From positions 93,674-157,673 of the forward strand of contig JAQAJJ010000002.1 of assembly GCA_028278675.1 (NCBI GenBank): 64,000 nt of DNA, in the 5' to 3' direction. Below the pieces are notes generated by a model. It did not search any database, had not been told where the DNA came from, and saw only the letters and a program-made list of their open reading frames with translations. Below, in pieces: positions 55,257-63,932 of this stretch; position 1 is the stretch's first letter, and each line of letters opens with the position of its first letter. The DNA is from Candidatus Azophilus lithoversatilis. GTDB taxonomy: Bacteria > Pseudomonadota > Gammaproteobacteria > Pseudomonadales > Azotimanducaceae. Position numbers and translations under genes: made by a program.

Positions 55257-55835
55257 CTAGGCATCCAAGCGCGGTTTGGGATCCGTTCGGGAACCCGGCA
55301 CGTAATCGAATATGAAGGTGATCCGGTCTTCGTCACCGCCGTTGAGCACACTGTGGCGTTTTTGGTTGTTGACCTCGTAGGCATTGCCGACCTGCAACCG
55401 GTGCGGGCGGCCCTCGATCATGAAGCGCACCTTGTTGTTGGTGGTGATGGGCACGTGGATGCGGTGGCTGCGGCGGAACGAGACGTGATGATCGGTGTGC
55501 GGCGTGATGACCTTGCCGGCTTTCAGCTTGGCGGCCATGGCGCGAATGATGGTGCCGCCCTTCGGGTAGAGCCGCTCGATGATGTCGTGCATGAGCGGCA
55601 CGGCCAGATGCGAGAGCCGCTCCCAGCCGGCACCCTTCACGAGGTCGATGTTCGGCCAGCCGTCGTGGTCGCAGAAGATCAGGATCACGGACTCGGTGTC
55701 GTAGTGTACGTCCTCGTATTTTTTCTGACGAATCTCCTCCTCGCGCCAGACAGGCTCTTCCAACGCGACGATGGCATCGGCCAGCCCCGCCGAATCGACG
55801 CGTCCGAGATCCCGGATCGGTACTCCTATGTCCAT
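55257..55835 (-). CDS. Aspartyl/asparaginyl beta-hydroxylase-like 2OG oxygenase
   Basis: This 192-residue single-domain oxygenase of the AspH family has H113 and D115 in TPHTDHHVSF, R125 and H127 in HRIHVPITTNN, then AYEVNNQKRHSVLN with H161 and R171 (RITFIF) for 2-oxoglutarate. Human AspH lacks the acidic ligand of the triad, but Asp is present here as HxD. It should hydroxylate a peptide, amino acid or lipid carrier. It is the first gene of a two-gene unit with the propeller-like gene and faces the sulfotransferase/receptor unit. Confidence 0.85.
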   Translation of the reverse strand: MDIGVPIRDLGRVDSAGLADAIVALEEPVWREEEIRQKKYEDVHYDTESVILIFCDHDGWPNIDLVKGAGWERLSHLAVPLMHDIIERLYPKGGTIIRAMAAKLKAGKVITPHTDHHVSFRRSHRIHVPITTNNKVRFMIEGRPHRLQVGNAYEVNNQKRHSVLNGGDEDRITFIFDYVPGSRTDPKPRLDA

Positions 55836-56232
55836 ACTCCCGATCCCCGTTCCTCCACCAGGACCCCTAGTCGATTCTACCCTGTTCCGCCCGCCACATC
55901 GTGGAACTTGAGGCGTTCGTCAAAAGGCGGCAAGATCGCCGGACGGCAACGGGGAGGGTCGGCATTGGGGCGGCCACACCGGTGTGGTCGACTGGAGGGC
56001 TTTCGAGCTGGCTGGCATCACCAACGCGACCCAACCGCGTTGTCGCCCTTTCCGGCAACGGGAAGGCCCTTGCACGGGAACCCAAACGGCCTAGCGCCTA
56101 AAACCCACTTGTTTGCGGGACAGGACACTAGCCGCGGCCAGCCTTCAAGCGCACCGCACCGTGCAGGAACTCGGTTGAATTCAGTCCGCGATTCCGCCTC
56201 CTGTAGTCAGTTGGATGGCGCTCGGTCCATTC
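55836..56232. other. 397-bp gap, no supported gene
   Basis: This holds the AspH-like promoter region at its left edge and the 3' flank of the ATPase gene at its right. CCACACCGGTGTGG (55974-55987) is a perfect palindrome of unknown meaning. Short ORFs on both strands have no recognisable similarity. Confidence 0.4.
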
Positions 56233-57381
56233 TTAGTCGTTCACCAGCCGCCCTTGCCACAGTGCATCCAGAAATGCCTCCCAAGGCGTCACCTCAATGC
56301 CCTTCACGAGGCGGCTCATGGGCTCCATGCACACCAGCAGATGACGTTTGGTGATGCCTTCCTCGTTAAGCGCCGTCAGGCCGCGCCAGTCACGGGCGCC
56401 GACGTTGGCCTTCGCCTTCACCTCGACGGCAATGTCCTGAAATACGAAGTCCACCTCGAATCCCGACTTCGACCGCCAGTAGCCGGGCGGGTCAAGCCGG
56501 TGGTAACTGCAGTAGGCGGCGATTTCCTGGTGGATGAAGCTCTCGAAGGCTTCCTCGTATTCGGCTGTGCCCGGCGCAAGTCCTCGGCGGCCTTGCAGAT
56601 GCCGCGCCAAGCCGATGTCGAACAGATAGTACTTCGACGTGGACACCGCCTTGCGCTTGCGGGTCTCCGTGATGGCCCTGACCTCTTGCCCGATGAAGGT
56701 GTCCTTGAGGATGTCGTAGTAGGCCCTTGCCGTCGAAGCGGGCACTTGGGCATCGTTCGCGAAGCTGGCGAAGTTGATCATCTGTCCGTGCGCCAGAGCA
56801 GCGGCGCTCAGAAAGCGGCTGAAGGCACCGACGTTGCGCACCACGGCCTCCGCCGCAATCTCCTCTCTGAGATAGTCGCCGGCATAGGCCGCCAAGTCCT
56901 CGCCGGGCGCTTCTGAAAAATAGATCGGCGGCAGCAAGCCATGCTCCAAGGCGCGGGTCAGGTCGAAACGCGCCCCCAACTCATGCCGGGTGAAAGGGTG
57001 CAGCGCACGGGATCGAGCCCGGCCGCCGAGCAAGTTCACGCCCTTGCGGCGCAGGCGGCGGGCACTGGAGCCGGTCAGAAGAAACCGCACCCCATACCGC
57101 TCGATCATGAGATGCACTTCGTTTAGAAGCTCCGGGAGTTTCTGAATTTCGTCGATGACCACAAGGGAAGTTTCGGGCGTCAGCGCTTCGCGGATCAGCG
57201 CCGGGTTGCGGGAAAGCCGCAGAAACAACGTCTGATCGAGCAGGTCGTAAACCGGAGCGCCAGATAGCTGCTGGCGAATCAGCGTGGACTTGCCGGTCTG
57301 GCGGGGACCGAACAGGAAGCAGGACTTGCTTTTCAGCACCTCCGCAATCTTGAGGTGGCGCGGCACGACAGGCTGGGACAT
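56233..57381 (-). CDS. DUF4143 AAA-type ATPase (second)
   Basis: This 382-residue ATPase has Walker A GPRQTGKSTL, Walker B LVVIDEIQKLPEL, sensor FLLTGSSARRLRR and an arginine-rich LLGGRARSRALHPF. The DUF4143 part contains YRSKSGFEVDFVF-like WRSKSGFEVDFVFQDIAVEVKAKAN, a PD-(D/E)XK-like core. It is shorter than, and only remotely similar to, the family member at 9638. It is probably monocistronic with its own operator (see 57384). Function unknown; these ATPases spread horizontally and may be toxin-antitoxin- or defence-related, which is not shown. Confidence 0.85.
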   Translation of the reverse strand: MSQPVVPRHLKIAEVLKSKSCFLFGPRQTGKSTLIRQQLSGAPVYDLLDQTLFLRLSRNPALIREALTPETSLVVIDEIQKLPELLNEVHLMIERYGVRFLLTGSSARRLRRKGVNLLGGRARSRALHPFTRHELGARFDLTRALEHGLLPPIYFSEAPGEDLAAYAGDYLREEIAAEAVVRNVGAFSRFLSAAALAHGQMINFASFANDAQVPASTARAYYDILKDTFIGQEVRAITETRKRKAVSTSKYYLFDIGLARHLQGRRGLAPGTAEYEEAFESFIHQEIAAYCSYHRLDPPGYWRSKSGFEVDFVFQDIAVEVKAKANVGARDWRGLTALNEEGITKRHLLVCMEPMSRLVKGIEVTPWEAFLDALWQGRLVND

Positions 57382-57383
57382 TG

Positions 57384-57416
57384 ATGATAATCAACAGCTT
57401 CTTTGCTGATTATCAT
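57384..57416. promoter_or_regulatory. Perfect 10-bp palindrome upstream of DUF4143 ATPase
   Basis: ATGATAATCA (57384-57393) and TGATTATCAT (57407-57416) form a perfect inverted repeat around a 13-base spacer, directly before the ATPase start codon. Position suits an operator or an mRNA hairpin controlling translation. A partial third copy, TGACAATCAGCA, follows. Confidence 0.6.
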
Positions 57417-57496
57417 GACAATCAGCAACAAAAGAGTCAATTGTCACCAAAATAAGGTGAAAACCAAGCGGGCTCGGCAAAGTGCCTTGAACAGGC

Positions 57497-58543
57497 TCAG
57501 CCCTGCGCCAGCAGCGATCGCAGGTCGATGATGGCGGCGTTGACGCGGGAGATGTGGGAAGCCATCACCAACGAGTGGTTGGCCAAAAAGCCCATGCCGC
57601 TGCCGTTGAGCACCACCGGGCTCCAGAGCGTGTCTTGGGTCGGTTCCAGATCGCGGATGATCTGTTGGACGCTGACCCGGGCGTTCTTGTTGTCAAGCAC
57701 GTCGCCGAAGTCGTGCTCGATGGCCCGCAGCAGATGCAGCAATGCCCAAGTCTGGCCCCGGGCTTGATAGAACACGTCGTCGATTTCGAGCCAAGGCGTC
57801 TTGTATTCCTGCTCGCCGGGCGCGTCGGTCGCCTGCACGGCAGCGGCGTCCCCCGCCAGGTCGATGTTGAGCTGCCGCTTGCCGACGCTGGCCGAGAGCC
57901 GCTGCGCAAGGCTGCCCAGCCGCGTCTCCACCCCTTGCAGCCATTGCTGGAGGTTGTCCGCCCGGGCGTAGAACTGCGCACCGGGCTCGGCTGGGTCCGC
58001 CAGGCGGCGCAGGTAGGCGTTGACGTGGCGAATGCCTTGGCGGTACTCGCCCTCGGTGCTGGGGAATATCCAACTGGAGTTGTCGAAGAAGAACTGGCCC
58101 TCGGCCAGTTGCAGGTCCGCGTCCTCCTTGGATTGGCTTTGCGAGCGGGCGAAGTCGATGCGATAGGCGCGGGCCGCGTCGCGAATCTGCACCAGAACGC
58201 CGAACTCCCAATTGGGCACGTTGTCCATCCACAGGCCGGGCGGGAAGAGGTCGTTGGAGAGGTAGCCACCCCGTTTTTCCAGCAGGGTTTCGGCCAACCG
58301 AATGAGGGTGGCCGTGGTGGTGGCGCCGATGACGATGGCTTGGTCCTTTGCCTTGGACTGCAGGGCGGCGTTTTGCCGCACGTCAAAGAGCGGTGGCTCA
58401 TCATCCCACCACCAGGCCAGGAACGCGCAGGCTCCGAGATAGGCTAGGACCAAGCCAGTCACAGCTTTAGCCGCCCGCTTGCCCGGGCCGCCGAAACCAT
58501 GGGTCTTGAAGTTGGGCTTTGCCCGCCAGAATTTCCAGTTCAT
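57497..58543 (-). CDS. DUF2333 family inner-membrane-anchored protein
   Basis: This 348-residue protein has one N-terminal membrane segment (AVTGLVLAYLGACAFLAWWW) and a large soluble helical domain (GGYLSNDLFPPGLWMDNVPNWEFGVLVQIRD; TWALLHLLRAIEHDFGDVL; VVLNGSGMGFLANHSLVMASHISR). These are the conserved stretches of DUF2333, known mainly from gammaproteobacteria. The topology predicts a periplasmic body. Function is unknown. The downstream side has the ATPase gene after 115 bp; upstream, a lipoprotein gene ends 64 bp away on the same strand. Confidence 0.88.
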   Translation of the reverse strand: MNWKFWRAKPNFKTHGFGGPGKRAAKAVTGLVLAYLGACAFLAWWWDDEPPLFDVRQNAALQSKAKDQAIVIGATTTATLIRLAETLLEKRGGYLSNDLFPPGLWMDNVPNWEFGVLVQIRDAARAYRIDFARSQSQSKEDADLQLAEGQFFFDNSSWIFPSTEGEYRQGIRHVNAYLRRLADPAEPGAQFYARADNLQQWLQGVETRLGSLAQRLSASVGKRQLNIDLAGDAAAVQATDAPGEQEYKTPWLEIDDVFYQARGQTWALLHLLRAIEHDFGDVLDNKNARVSVQQIIRDLEPTQDTLWSPVVLNGSGMGFLANHSLVMASHISRVNAAIIDLRSLLAQG

Positions 58544-58607
58544 GTCCGTTTACCGTCCAGCGGCGGGAGCTCTCCCCGGCACCATAGCACTGCCTGCGGA
58601 CAGAACA

Positions 58608-59327
58608 CTACCCGTTGGAAAAACACATCAGTTCCACGGTCGGCGGCGAGGCCACAGTGAGGCGGGCGCGCACCCGAGCGTCACCGGCGCCGCTGTTGAG
58701 CTGTTGATACATCCAACGGCCTTCGGCGTCGGAACGGGCGTTGATGTTCACCCGGCAGCCCGCCTCGCTGGCCCGCCGACCTAGGCGCTTGAGCTTGCCT
58801 TGCACGGCGCTGGCGCGTTTGGCGAGCGCTTCCCCGTCGAGCCGCACCTTGTCCCGGCGTGCGTTGTCCAGCAAATCCAGTTGCCGCTCGGTGGGCGCAA
58901 TGCCCGGGTGCGCCGGGTCAACTTGGCGCGCCCGCTCGAGCATTGCCCGGCCTTGGGCGTAGCGTTGCCGGTCGGCAGCGGTGAGCGCCAGCCTGACGTA
59001 GCGCTCGACGATCTTCTCCAAGCCACGCTGGGCGCGTTGATCGTCAGGGTCGAGCTTCAGGACCTCTTGGTAGAAGCCGTGCGCGCTGCCCACTTCCGGG
59101 GTGGTGAGCCGGTCTTCCGCCAACGCTTGGGCGGCCGCCTCAAGCAGCCGCTCGATGCGCTCATCCTCGACCGGCGCTTGCTGCACGGGAGGCGGGCGAT
59201 GCTCCGCAGGCAACTGCTCTGGCGCTTGAGCAGTTTCACAGCCTGCCAGCAACGCGGCGAGTGCCAGCAGGGCAAACGGGTGGGCATTGGGGACTGCACG
59301 GGAGGCCATCGGCCGATTCACGATCAA
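58608..59327 (-). CDS. Lipoprotein with TPR-like helices
   Basis: This 239-residue lipoprotein has a signal ending LALAALLAGC (lipobox LAGC, Cys at about 30), then a helical region: EDERIERLLEAAAQALAEDRL, AHGFYQEVLKLDPDDQRAQRGLEKIVERYVRLAL and GRAMLERARQVDPAHPGI. The last 60 residues contain RVNINARSDAEGRWMYQQLNSG. It is presumably attached to a membrane facing the periplasm. Start at 59327 or 59306 (MASRAVP). It precedes DUF2333 on the same strand, so they may act together in the envelope. No enzymatic motif. Confidence 0.78.
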   Translation of the reverse strand: MIVNRPMASRAVPNAHPFALLALAALLAGCETAQAPEQLPAEHRPPPVQQAPVEDERIERLLEAAAQALAEDRLTTPEVGSAHGFYQEVLKLDPDDQRAQRGLEKIVERYVRLALTAADRQRYAQGRAMLERARQVDPAHPGIAPTERQLDLLDNARRDKVRLDGEALAKRASAVQGKLKRLGRRASEAGCRVNINARSDAEGRWMYQQLNSGAGDARVRARLTVASPPTVELMCFSNG

Positions 59328-59433
59328 GTTGCCAAACGGAGTATATTGCCGCCTGACTTCCTAACTTGCCAGCAACGGGGCAACGCAGATGATCACAACC
59401 GACCCAAGGCGGTGCGCCCCCGAACCGGAGGTT

Positions 59434-59640
59434 CGCATGGAACAAATGGAGACAGCACGTTGGCTGGCCAAGTGTTCCTTCGGCATCGGCGGCTTGCCGC
59501 ACTGGGGTGAGCCAAGGGCTTTTGCATGGAACCAAGAAGGCCCAAAGGCGGGATGCCCTCGCTTCGAAGGAACCCGCTCGCTGGCGCAGGAGTTCCGCGC
59601 CGGCGGAACGACAATGGACCGCAGGTCCGCGCCCTCTCGT
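59434..59640. repeat. Composite dispersed repeat C-A-B upstream of dsbD
   Basis: Element C (59434-59512, inverted relative to 37343) is followed by GGCGGGATGCCCTCGC (59547-59562, element A) and AGGAGTTCCGCGCCGGCGGA with GGACCGCAGGTCC (from 59588, element B). The repeat runs into the predicted dsbD start, supplying the residues DRRSAP. The first 75 codons of the track ORF are translated repeat. Confidence 0.75.
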
Positions 59641-61500
59641 TGTTTGTGGATGTGGTTGGTGGCACTGGTTCTTGGTGTCGCGCAGGCAGCAGCGGCTGCG
59701 GAGTTCGAGTGGCTTGATGAGCAGCCCGAATTCCTGCCGGTGGACGAAGCCTTCGCGCTGTCCACCGAAACCGCTGACGATGGCGCGTTGCTGGCCTACT
59801 GGGACATGCCGGACGGCTACTACCTTTACCGCCATCGCTTCGACTTCGCTTTGAAGAACCCTACAGCGGCGGTGTTGGATCCGGTGGAGATGCCGTCGGG
59901 GAAGGCCAAGGTCGATGAGTATTTCGGCGCGGTGGAGGTCTATTACCATCGCGTCCAAGCTCGAGTGCCGATTCGCGACGCCCAAGGCCCCGTGGAGGTG
60001 GGCATTTCCTACCAAGGCTGCGCGGAGGCCGGCCTTTGCTATCCGCCCGAGCGGCGCTGGGTGGTGGTGGATGCCGCGCTCACGCCGCCTGCCGCGCCAA
60101 GTGCTGAGTCGACTTCGGCGGTCGACGAGTCCGCCACTGAAGAGCAGCGGCTCGCCACCGCGCTTGCCGAACGGGGGCTGCTGCTGGCGATGGCGTTGTT
60201 CTTTCTCGGCGGCATTGGTTTGGCGTTCACGCCCTGTGTGCTGCCGATGGTGCCCATCCTCTCCAGCATCATCGTCGGCGACGCTGAGGCGCCAACCCGC
60301 TGGCGGGCCTTTGGCCTGTCGTTGGCCTACGTGCTCGGCATGGCCTTCACCTACGCCGCGGTCGGAACGCTGATGGGGCTGTTTGGAGCGAGCCTCAATC
60401 TGCAGGCGGCACTGCAGTCGCCGCCGGTGCTCGTCGGGTTCGCCGCATTGTTCGTCCTGCTGTCGCTGGCCATGTTTGGCTTTTATGAACTGCGACTGCC
60501 CGAGCGCTGGCAGAATGCCCTCGATGCCTTGGGCGGACGGGTCGGCGGCGGCAAGCACCTAGGCGTTCTGGTCATGGGCGCGTTGTCTGCCTTGGTGGTT
60601 TCGCCGTGCGTCTCCGCCCCGTTGGCGGGGGCGCTGATCTACATCAGCGCCAGTCAGGATGCCCTGCTCGGCGCTGCCGCCCTGCTTGCCCTTGGGCTCG
60701 GCATGGGTGTGCCGCTGCTTATCATCGGTGCCAGCGGCGGCCACCTTTTACCTCGGGCGGGCGCGTGGATGAACGCCGTCAAGGCGGTCTTTGGCGTCGG
60801 CCTGCTGGCCGTCGCCATCTGGCTGCTGGAACGGGTGGTACCCGGACCGGTCTCCTTGGCCCTTTGGGCGGTGCTGCTGATCGGCAGTGGTGTCTATTTG
60901 GGCGGTCTGGACGCGGCCGCCAAGGCGGGTTGGGGCAACTTGAGGAAGGCGGCGGGCTTCGCTGCCGCGGTCTATGGCGCGCTGCTGCTGATTGGCGCCG
61001 CCAGCGGTGCCAACGATCCATTGAGGCCATTGCTGAACTTCACGGCCACCCCGTCGGCGCAACAGGGCGGAGAACTGCAATGGCATGCGGTGGCAAACCT
61101 CGATGATGTCCGCGCCGGAATCAATGCGGGCGCCGGTCTCGGCCGCCTGACGCTGCTCGACCTTTACGCGGATTGGTGCATCTCCTGCAAGATCATGGAG
61201 CGCTCCGTCTTCCCGGAACCGGATGTGGCCAGCCGCTTGGCCGAGCTCCATCTGTTGCGCGCTGACGTCACCGCCAACAATGCGAAGGACAGGAAACTGC
61301 TCGATGCCTTCGGCCTTTTCGGCCCCCCGAGCCTCGTGTTTTTCGATCGCAACGGCGCCGAGCTGAAAACGCTGCGGGTGCAGGGGGAAATCGGTGCGGA
61401 GGCGCTGGCCAAACACTTGGAAACGGTCCTTCAAAGCCGTGGCGGAAAGGGCAATTTGGCTTTAACGTCTGGGAAATTCGGCGAAATTGCAGGCATTTGA
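59614..61500 (+). CDS. dsbD: Thiol:disulfide interchange protein DsbD
   Basis: This 628-residue membrane reductase carries electrons from thioredoxin to the periplasm. A signal peptide (WLVALVLGVAQAAAAAE) precedes the alpha domain (~30-150) with C136 and C142 in YQGCAEAGLCYPP. Eight or so membrane helices hold C208 (AFTPCVLP) and C332 (VSPCVSAP). The C-terminal thioredoxin-like domain has C522/C525 in ADWCISCK. The start is doubtful: ATG 59614 lies in a dispersed repeat, and ATG 59650 would give a tighter signal peptide. aroQ follows after 67 bp in the same direction. Confidence 0.95.
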   Translation: MDRRSAPSRCLWMWLVALVLGVAQAAAAAEFEWLDEQPEFLPVDEAFALSTETADDGALLAYWDMPDGYYLYRHRFDFALKNPTAAVLDPVEMPSGKAKVDEYFGAVEVYYHRVQARVPIRDAQGPVEVGISYQGCAEAGLCYPPERRWVVVDAALTPPAAPSAESTSAVDESATEEQRLATALAERGLLLAMALFFLGGIGLAFTPCVLPMVPILSSIIVGDAEAPTRWRAFGLSLAYVLGMAFTYAAVGTLMGLFGASLNLQAALQSPPVLVGFAALFVLLSLAMFGFYELRLPERWQNALDALGGRVGGGKHLGVLVMGALSALVVSPCVSAPLAGALIYISASQDALLGAAALLALGLGMGVPLLIIGASGGHLLPRAGAWMNAVKAVFGVGLLAVAIWLLERVVPGPVSLALWAVLLIGSGVYLGGLDAAAKAGWGNLRKAAGFAAAVYGALLLIGAASGANDPLRPLLNFTATPSAQQGGELQWHAVANLDDVRAGINAGAGLGRLTLLDLYADWCISCKIMERSVFPEPDVASRLAELHLLRADVTANNAKDRKLLDAFGLFGPPSLVFFDRNGAELKTLRVQGEIGAEALAKHLETVLQSRGGKGNLALTSGKFGEIAGI

Positions 61501-61567
61501 CGTTTATCTGTACATCTAGTGCACGGTAGGGGAGAATCCCCCGCATCCATCAGGAGTGCATCTTCCC

Positions 61568-62005
61568 ATGGCCAAGTTTCTCGTGTTGCACGGCCCCAAC
61601 CTGAACTTGCTCGGCAGCCGGGAGCCGGAGATATACGGCCACGACACCTTGGCGGGCATCGACGGGCGCATCAGGGCTTTGGCCGCGTCGAGGGGCCACG
61701 AGGCGGAGTGCCTGCAGTCCAACGCCGAACATGAACTCGTGGAGCGCGTCCATCGCGCCAAGGGCGAATTCGTCAGCATCGTCATCAACCCCGGCGCCTT
61801 CACCCACACCAGCATCGCGCTGAGGGACGCCTTGCTGGGCGTGGACATTCCGTTCATTGAGGTGCACCTGTCCAACGTCCACTCGCGGGAGGTCTTCCGC
61901 CAAACCTCCTACCTTTCCGACATCGCGCAGGCGGTGATCACCGGCTGCGGCGCACGGGGCTACCTGTTCGCCCTCGAAGCGCTCATGGCCAAGGTCGAAG
62001 GCTGA
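61568..62005 (+). CDS. aroQ: 3-dehydroquinate dehydratase, type II
   Basis: This 145-residue enzyme of the shikimate pathway makes 3-dehydroshikimate. [17 protein letters not shown] holds the lid arginine (R18) and catalytic Y23. [17 protein letters not shown] and [14 protein letters not shown] give the catalytic His and substrate-binding residues. Type II enzymes form dodecamers. The ATG at 61568 (MAKFLVL) is preferred over 61556 by family N-terminus. accB starts 20 bp later, as usual in gammaproteobacteria. Confidence 0.97.
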   Translation: MAKFLVLHGPNLNLLGSREPEIYGHDTLAGIDGRIRALAASRGHEAECLQSNAEHELVERVHRAKGEFVSIVINPGAFTHTSIALRDALLGVDIPFIEVHLSNVHSREVFRQTSYLSDIAQAVITGCGARGYLFALEALMAKVEG

Positions 62006-62025
62006 ACGGCGGTCAGGAGAAACCA

Positions 62026-62448
62026 ATGGACTTGCGCAAGGTCAAGAAGCTGATTGAGTTGGTGGAGGAATCCGGCATCGCCGAACTTGAGGTGAAGAGC
62101 GGCGAAGAGGCCATTCGCATCGTTCGTCCGGGTGGCCGGGGCCAGGTGGCTGAAGAACCTGCCGAGGGGCCAGCGGCTCCGGTGGCAGCGCCCTTGCCCG
62201 CGCCGAGAAGGCGCCGGACAACCATCAACGCGCCGATGGCCGGCACCTTCTATGCCGCTCCATCGCCCGGCGCGGCCCCATTCGTCCATCTTGGCTCCGA
62301 AATCAGCGTCGGCGACGTTCTGTGCGTCATCGAGAGCATGAAAATGATGAACGAGATTCCGTCGGAAGCCGCTGGCCAGGTGGTGGAAATTGTGGCCACG
62401 GACGGCGAACCCGTCGGCTCCGGCCAAGCCCTGTTTCGCATTGAGTAG
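62026..62448 (+). CDS. accB: Biotin carboxyl carrier protein of acetyl-CoA carboxylase
   Basis: This 140-residue carrier of acetyl-CoA carboxylase supplies malonyl-CoA for fatty acids. An N-terminal helix (DLRKVKKLIELVEESGIAELEVK) precedes a Pro/Ala linker (~40-65) and the biotinyl domain, with biotin lysine K106 in ESMKMMN. The domain is complete and ends ALFRIE. The biotin carboxylase gene accC, which almost always follows, is not here: prmA starts 24 bp downstream. The hinge is shorter than in E. coli (156 residues in total). Confidence 0.97.
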   Translation: MDLRKVKKLIELVEESGIAELEVKSGEEAIRIVRPGGRGQVAEEPAEGPAAPVAAPLPAPRRRRTTINAPMAGTFYAAPSPGAAPFVHLGSEISVGDVLCVIESMKMMNEIPSEAAGQVVEIVATDGEPVGSGQALFRIE

Positions 62449-62472
62449 CCGGCTCCGTCTGCTTCGTCACCC

Positions 62473-63339
62473 ATGCCGTGGTTGAAGATCAGCGTCGAAG
62501 CGGCTGGCGCTTCGGCCGAGGCGCTGTCCGAACGCATGCTCGCCTGCGGCGCGCTGTCGGTGTCCTTCGGTTCCAGCGAGGCGGCGGACGACGAGGTGCT
62601 CGAGCCACCGCCAGGCGCGGTTCCGCTGTGGCCCCGGGTGACGGTGGCCGGGCTCTTTCCGGCGACGCAGGATGCCAGTGCGCTGAACTCGGCGCTCGGC
62701 TCCGCTGGCGCGAGCCGCATCGACTGGCTGGGCGATCAGGACTGGGCTGCTCCCGGCTCCGGCGACGTGCCCGACCTGCGCTTTGGCGGCCGTCTGGCAG
62801 TAGTGGCCCGCGATGGGACGCCAAGCTCCTTTCCCGGCGTCGCTTTGCGTTTGGACCCGGGCTTGGCGTTCGGCACGGGACAGCATCCGACCACCCGATC
62901 GTGTCTTGCTTGGCTGGCCGATGCCCAACTTGAGGGTCTGTCGGTGCTCGACTACGGTTGCGGCTCCGGCATTCTTGGCATCGCCGCTGCCCTGCTCGGT
63001 GCGGCACGCGTGGTGGCCGTCGATATCGAGCCGCAGGCGCTTTGGGCGACGCACGCGAACGCGGGCTTCAATGACATTGCCTTGGATGCCGTCATCACTC
63101 CGGACGAATTCACGGTGCAACCGGAATTCGACTTGGTGCTTGCCAACATCCTCGCCAATGCCCTGATGGGGTTGGCACCGTCGCTCAGCGGCTGCTTGAA
63201 GTCCGGTGGGCGACTGGTCTTGGCGGGGCTTTTGGAATCGCAGGTCGGCGCGGTGACAGCCGCCTACCCCTGCCTTGCTTTTGATCCGCCGTCCATCGAC
63301 GGCGAGTGGGCGCGCCTGACGGGAAGGCGGCGTGGTTGA
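62473..63339 (+). CDS. prmA: Ribosomal protein L11 methyltransferase
   Basis: This 288-residue SAM-dependent methyltransferase modifies ribosomal protein L11. An N-terminal substrate-recognition domain (~1-90) is followed by the Rossmann domain: LDPGLAFGTGQHPTT, the SAM motif VLDYGCGSGILGIAA, VVAVDIEPQAL, and the active motif DLVLANILANALMGLAP. The C-terminal end LTGRRRG is typical. The start at 62473 (MPWLKISVEA) matches the family. It overlaps the next gene by 8 bp. Confidence 0.95.
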   Translation: MPWLKISVEAAGASAEALSERMLACGALSVSFGSSEAADDEVLEPPPGAVPLWPRVTVAGLFPATQDASALNSALGSAGASRIDWLGDQDWAAPGSGDVPDLRFGGRLAVVARDGTPSSFPGVALRLDPGLAFGTGQHPTTRSCLAWLADAQLEGLSVLDYGCGSGILGIAAALLGAARVVAVDIEPQALWATHANAGFNDIALDAVITPDEFTVQPEFDLVLANILANALMGLAPSLSGCLKSGGRLVLAGLLESQVGAVTAAYPCLAFDPPSIDGEWARLTGRRRG

Positions 63340-63922
63340 GCGTTCCGCCCATGCGACCGTCGAGTGTCCCCACTGTGGCATTCGCTTCCACGCCCAGCAA
63401 GCCGACCTTGCGGCTGCCGGCGGGCGCTTGCGCTGCGGGGCTTGCCTAACAGTCTTTCGTGCGGCCGAAACCCTGGACGCGACCAATAAGCCCTCCGGCC
63501 TTCGTAGGTCCTTCCCCGGTTGGGTGGTGACCGGTCTCGTCCTTGCCTTGGCCGCCTTGGCCGTGCAGATCACTTGGCTGCAAACCGACTATCGAGCCCG
63601 CAATCTGAAGATCAGCCACCATGCCGAATCGCCTGGCACTCTCGCCGTGCAGTTCGTGGTTCTCCACGATGCGCCCATTCCGGTGCCCTTGCCCGCCTTC
63701 GACGTTGAATTCGCCACCGCCGACGGTGAGCCGGTCGGCAGCCGGCGTTTTCTGCCCGGTGACTACCCGAACTCGGAAAGTCTCCAAACCGAACGACTGG
63801 CCGGCCTAGGCCTGCTGGTCCCGGAAACCGCCCACCCGGTGACGGTGAACATTCTCCATCCCGGTGCGGCGGCGGCGCAGGTGACGATTTCATTTCCCTC
63901 GCGATTTACAATGGGGTGGTGA
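63332..63922 (+). CDS. MJ0042-type zinc-ribbon, DUF3426 membrane protein
   Basis: This 196-residue protein has an N-terminal zinc ribbon (ECPHCGIRFHAQ..LRCGACLTVFRA), a membrane helix (WVVTGLVLALAALAVQITWL), then a periplasmic DUF3426 domain (GTLAVQFVVLHDAPIPVPLPAFDVEF; RRFLPGDYP). The family is common after prmA in gammaproteobacteria, and its role is unknown. It overlaps prmA by 8 bp, so it is translationally coupled. The DUF3426 domain is shorter than in many homologues. Confidence 0.88.
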   Translation: MVERSAHATVECPHCGIRFHAQQADLAAAGGRLRCGACLTVFRAAETLDATNKPSGLRRSFPGWVVTGLVLALAALAVQITWLQTDYRARNLKISHHAESPGTLAVQFVVLHDAPIPVPLPAFDVEFATADGEPVGSRRFLPGDYPNSESLQTERLAGLGLLVPETAHPVTVNILHPGAAAAQVTISFPSRFTMGW

Positions 63923-63932
63923 TGAAAGCCCT

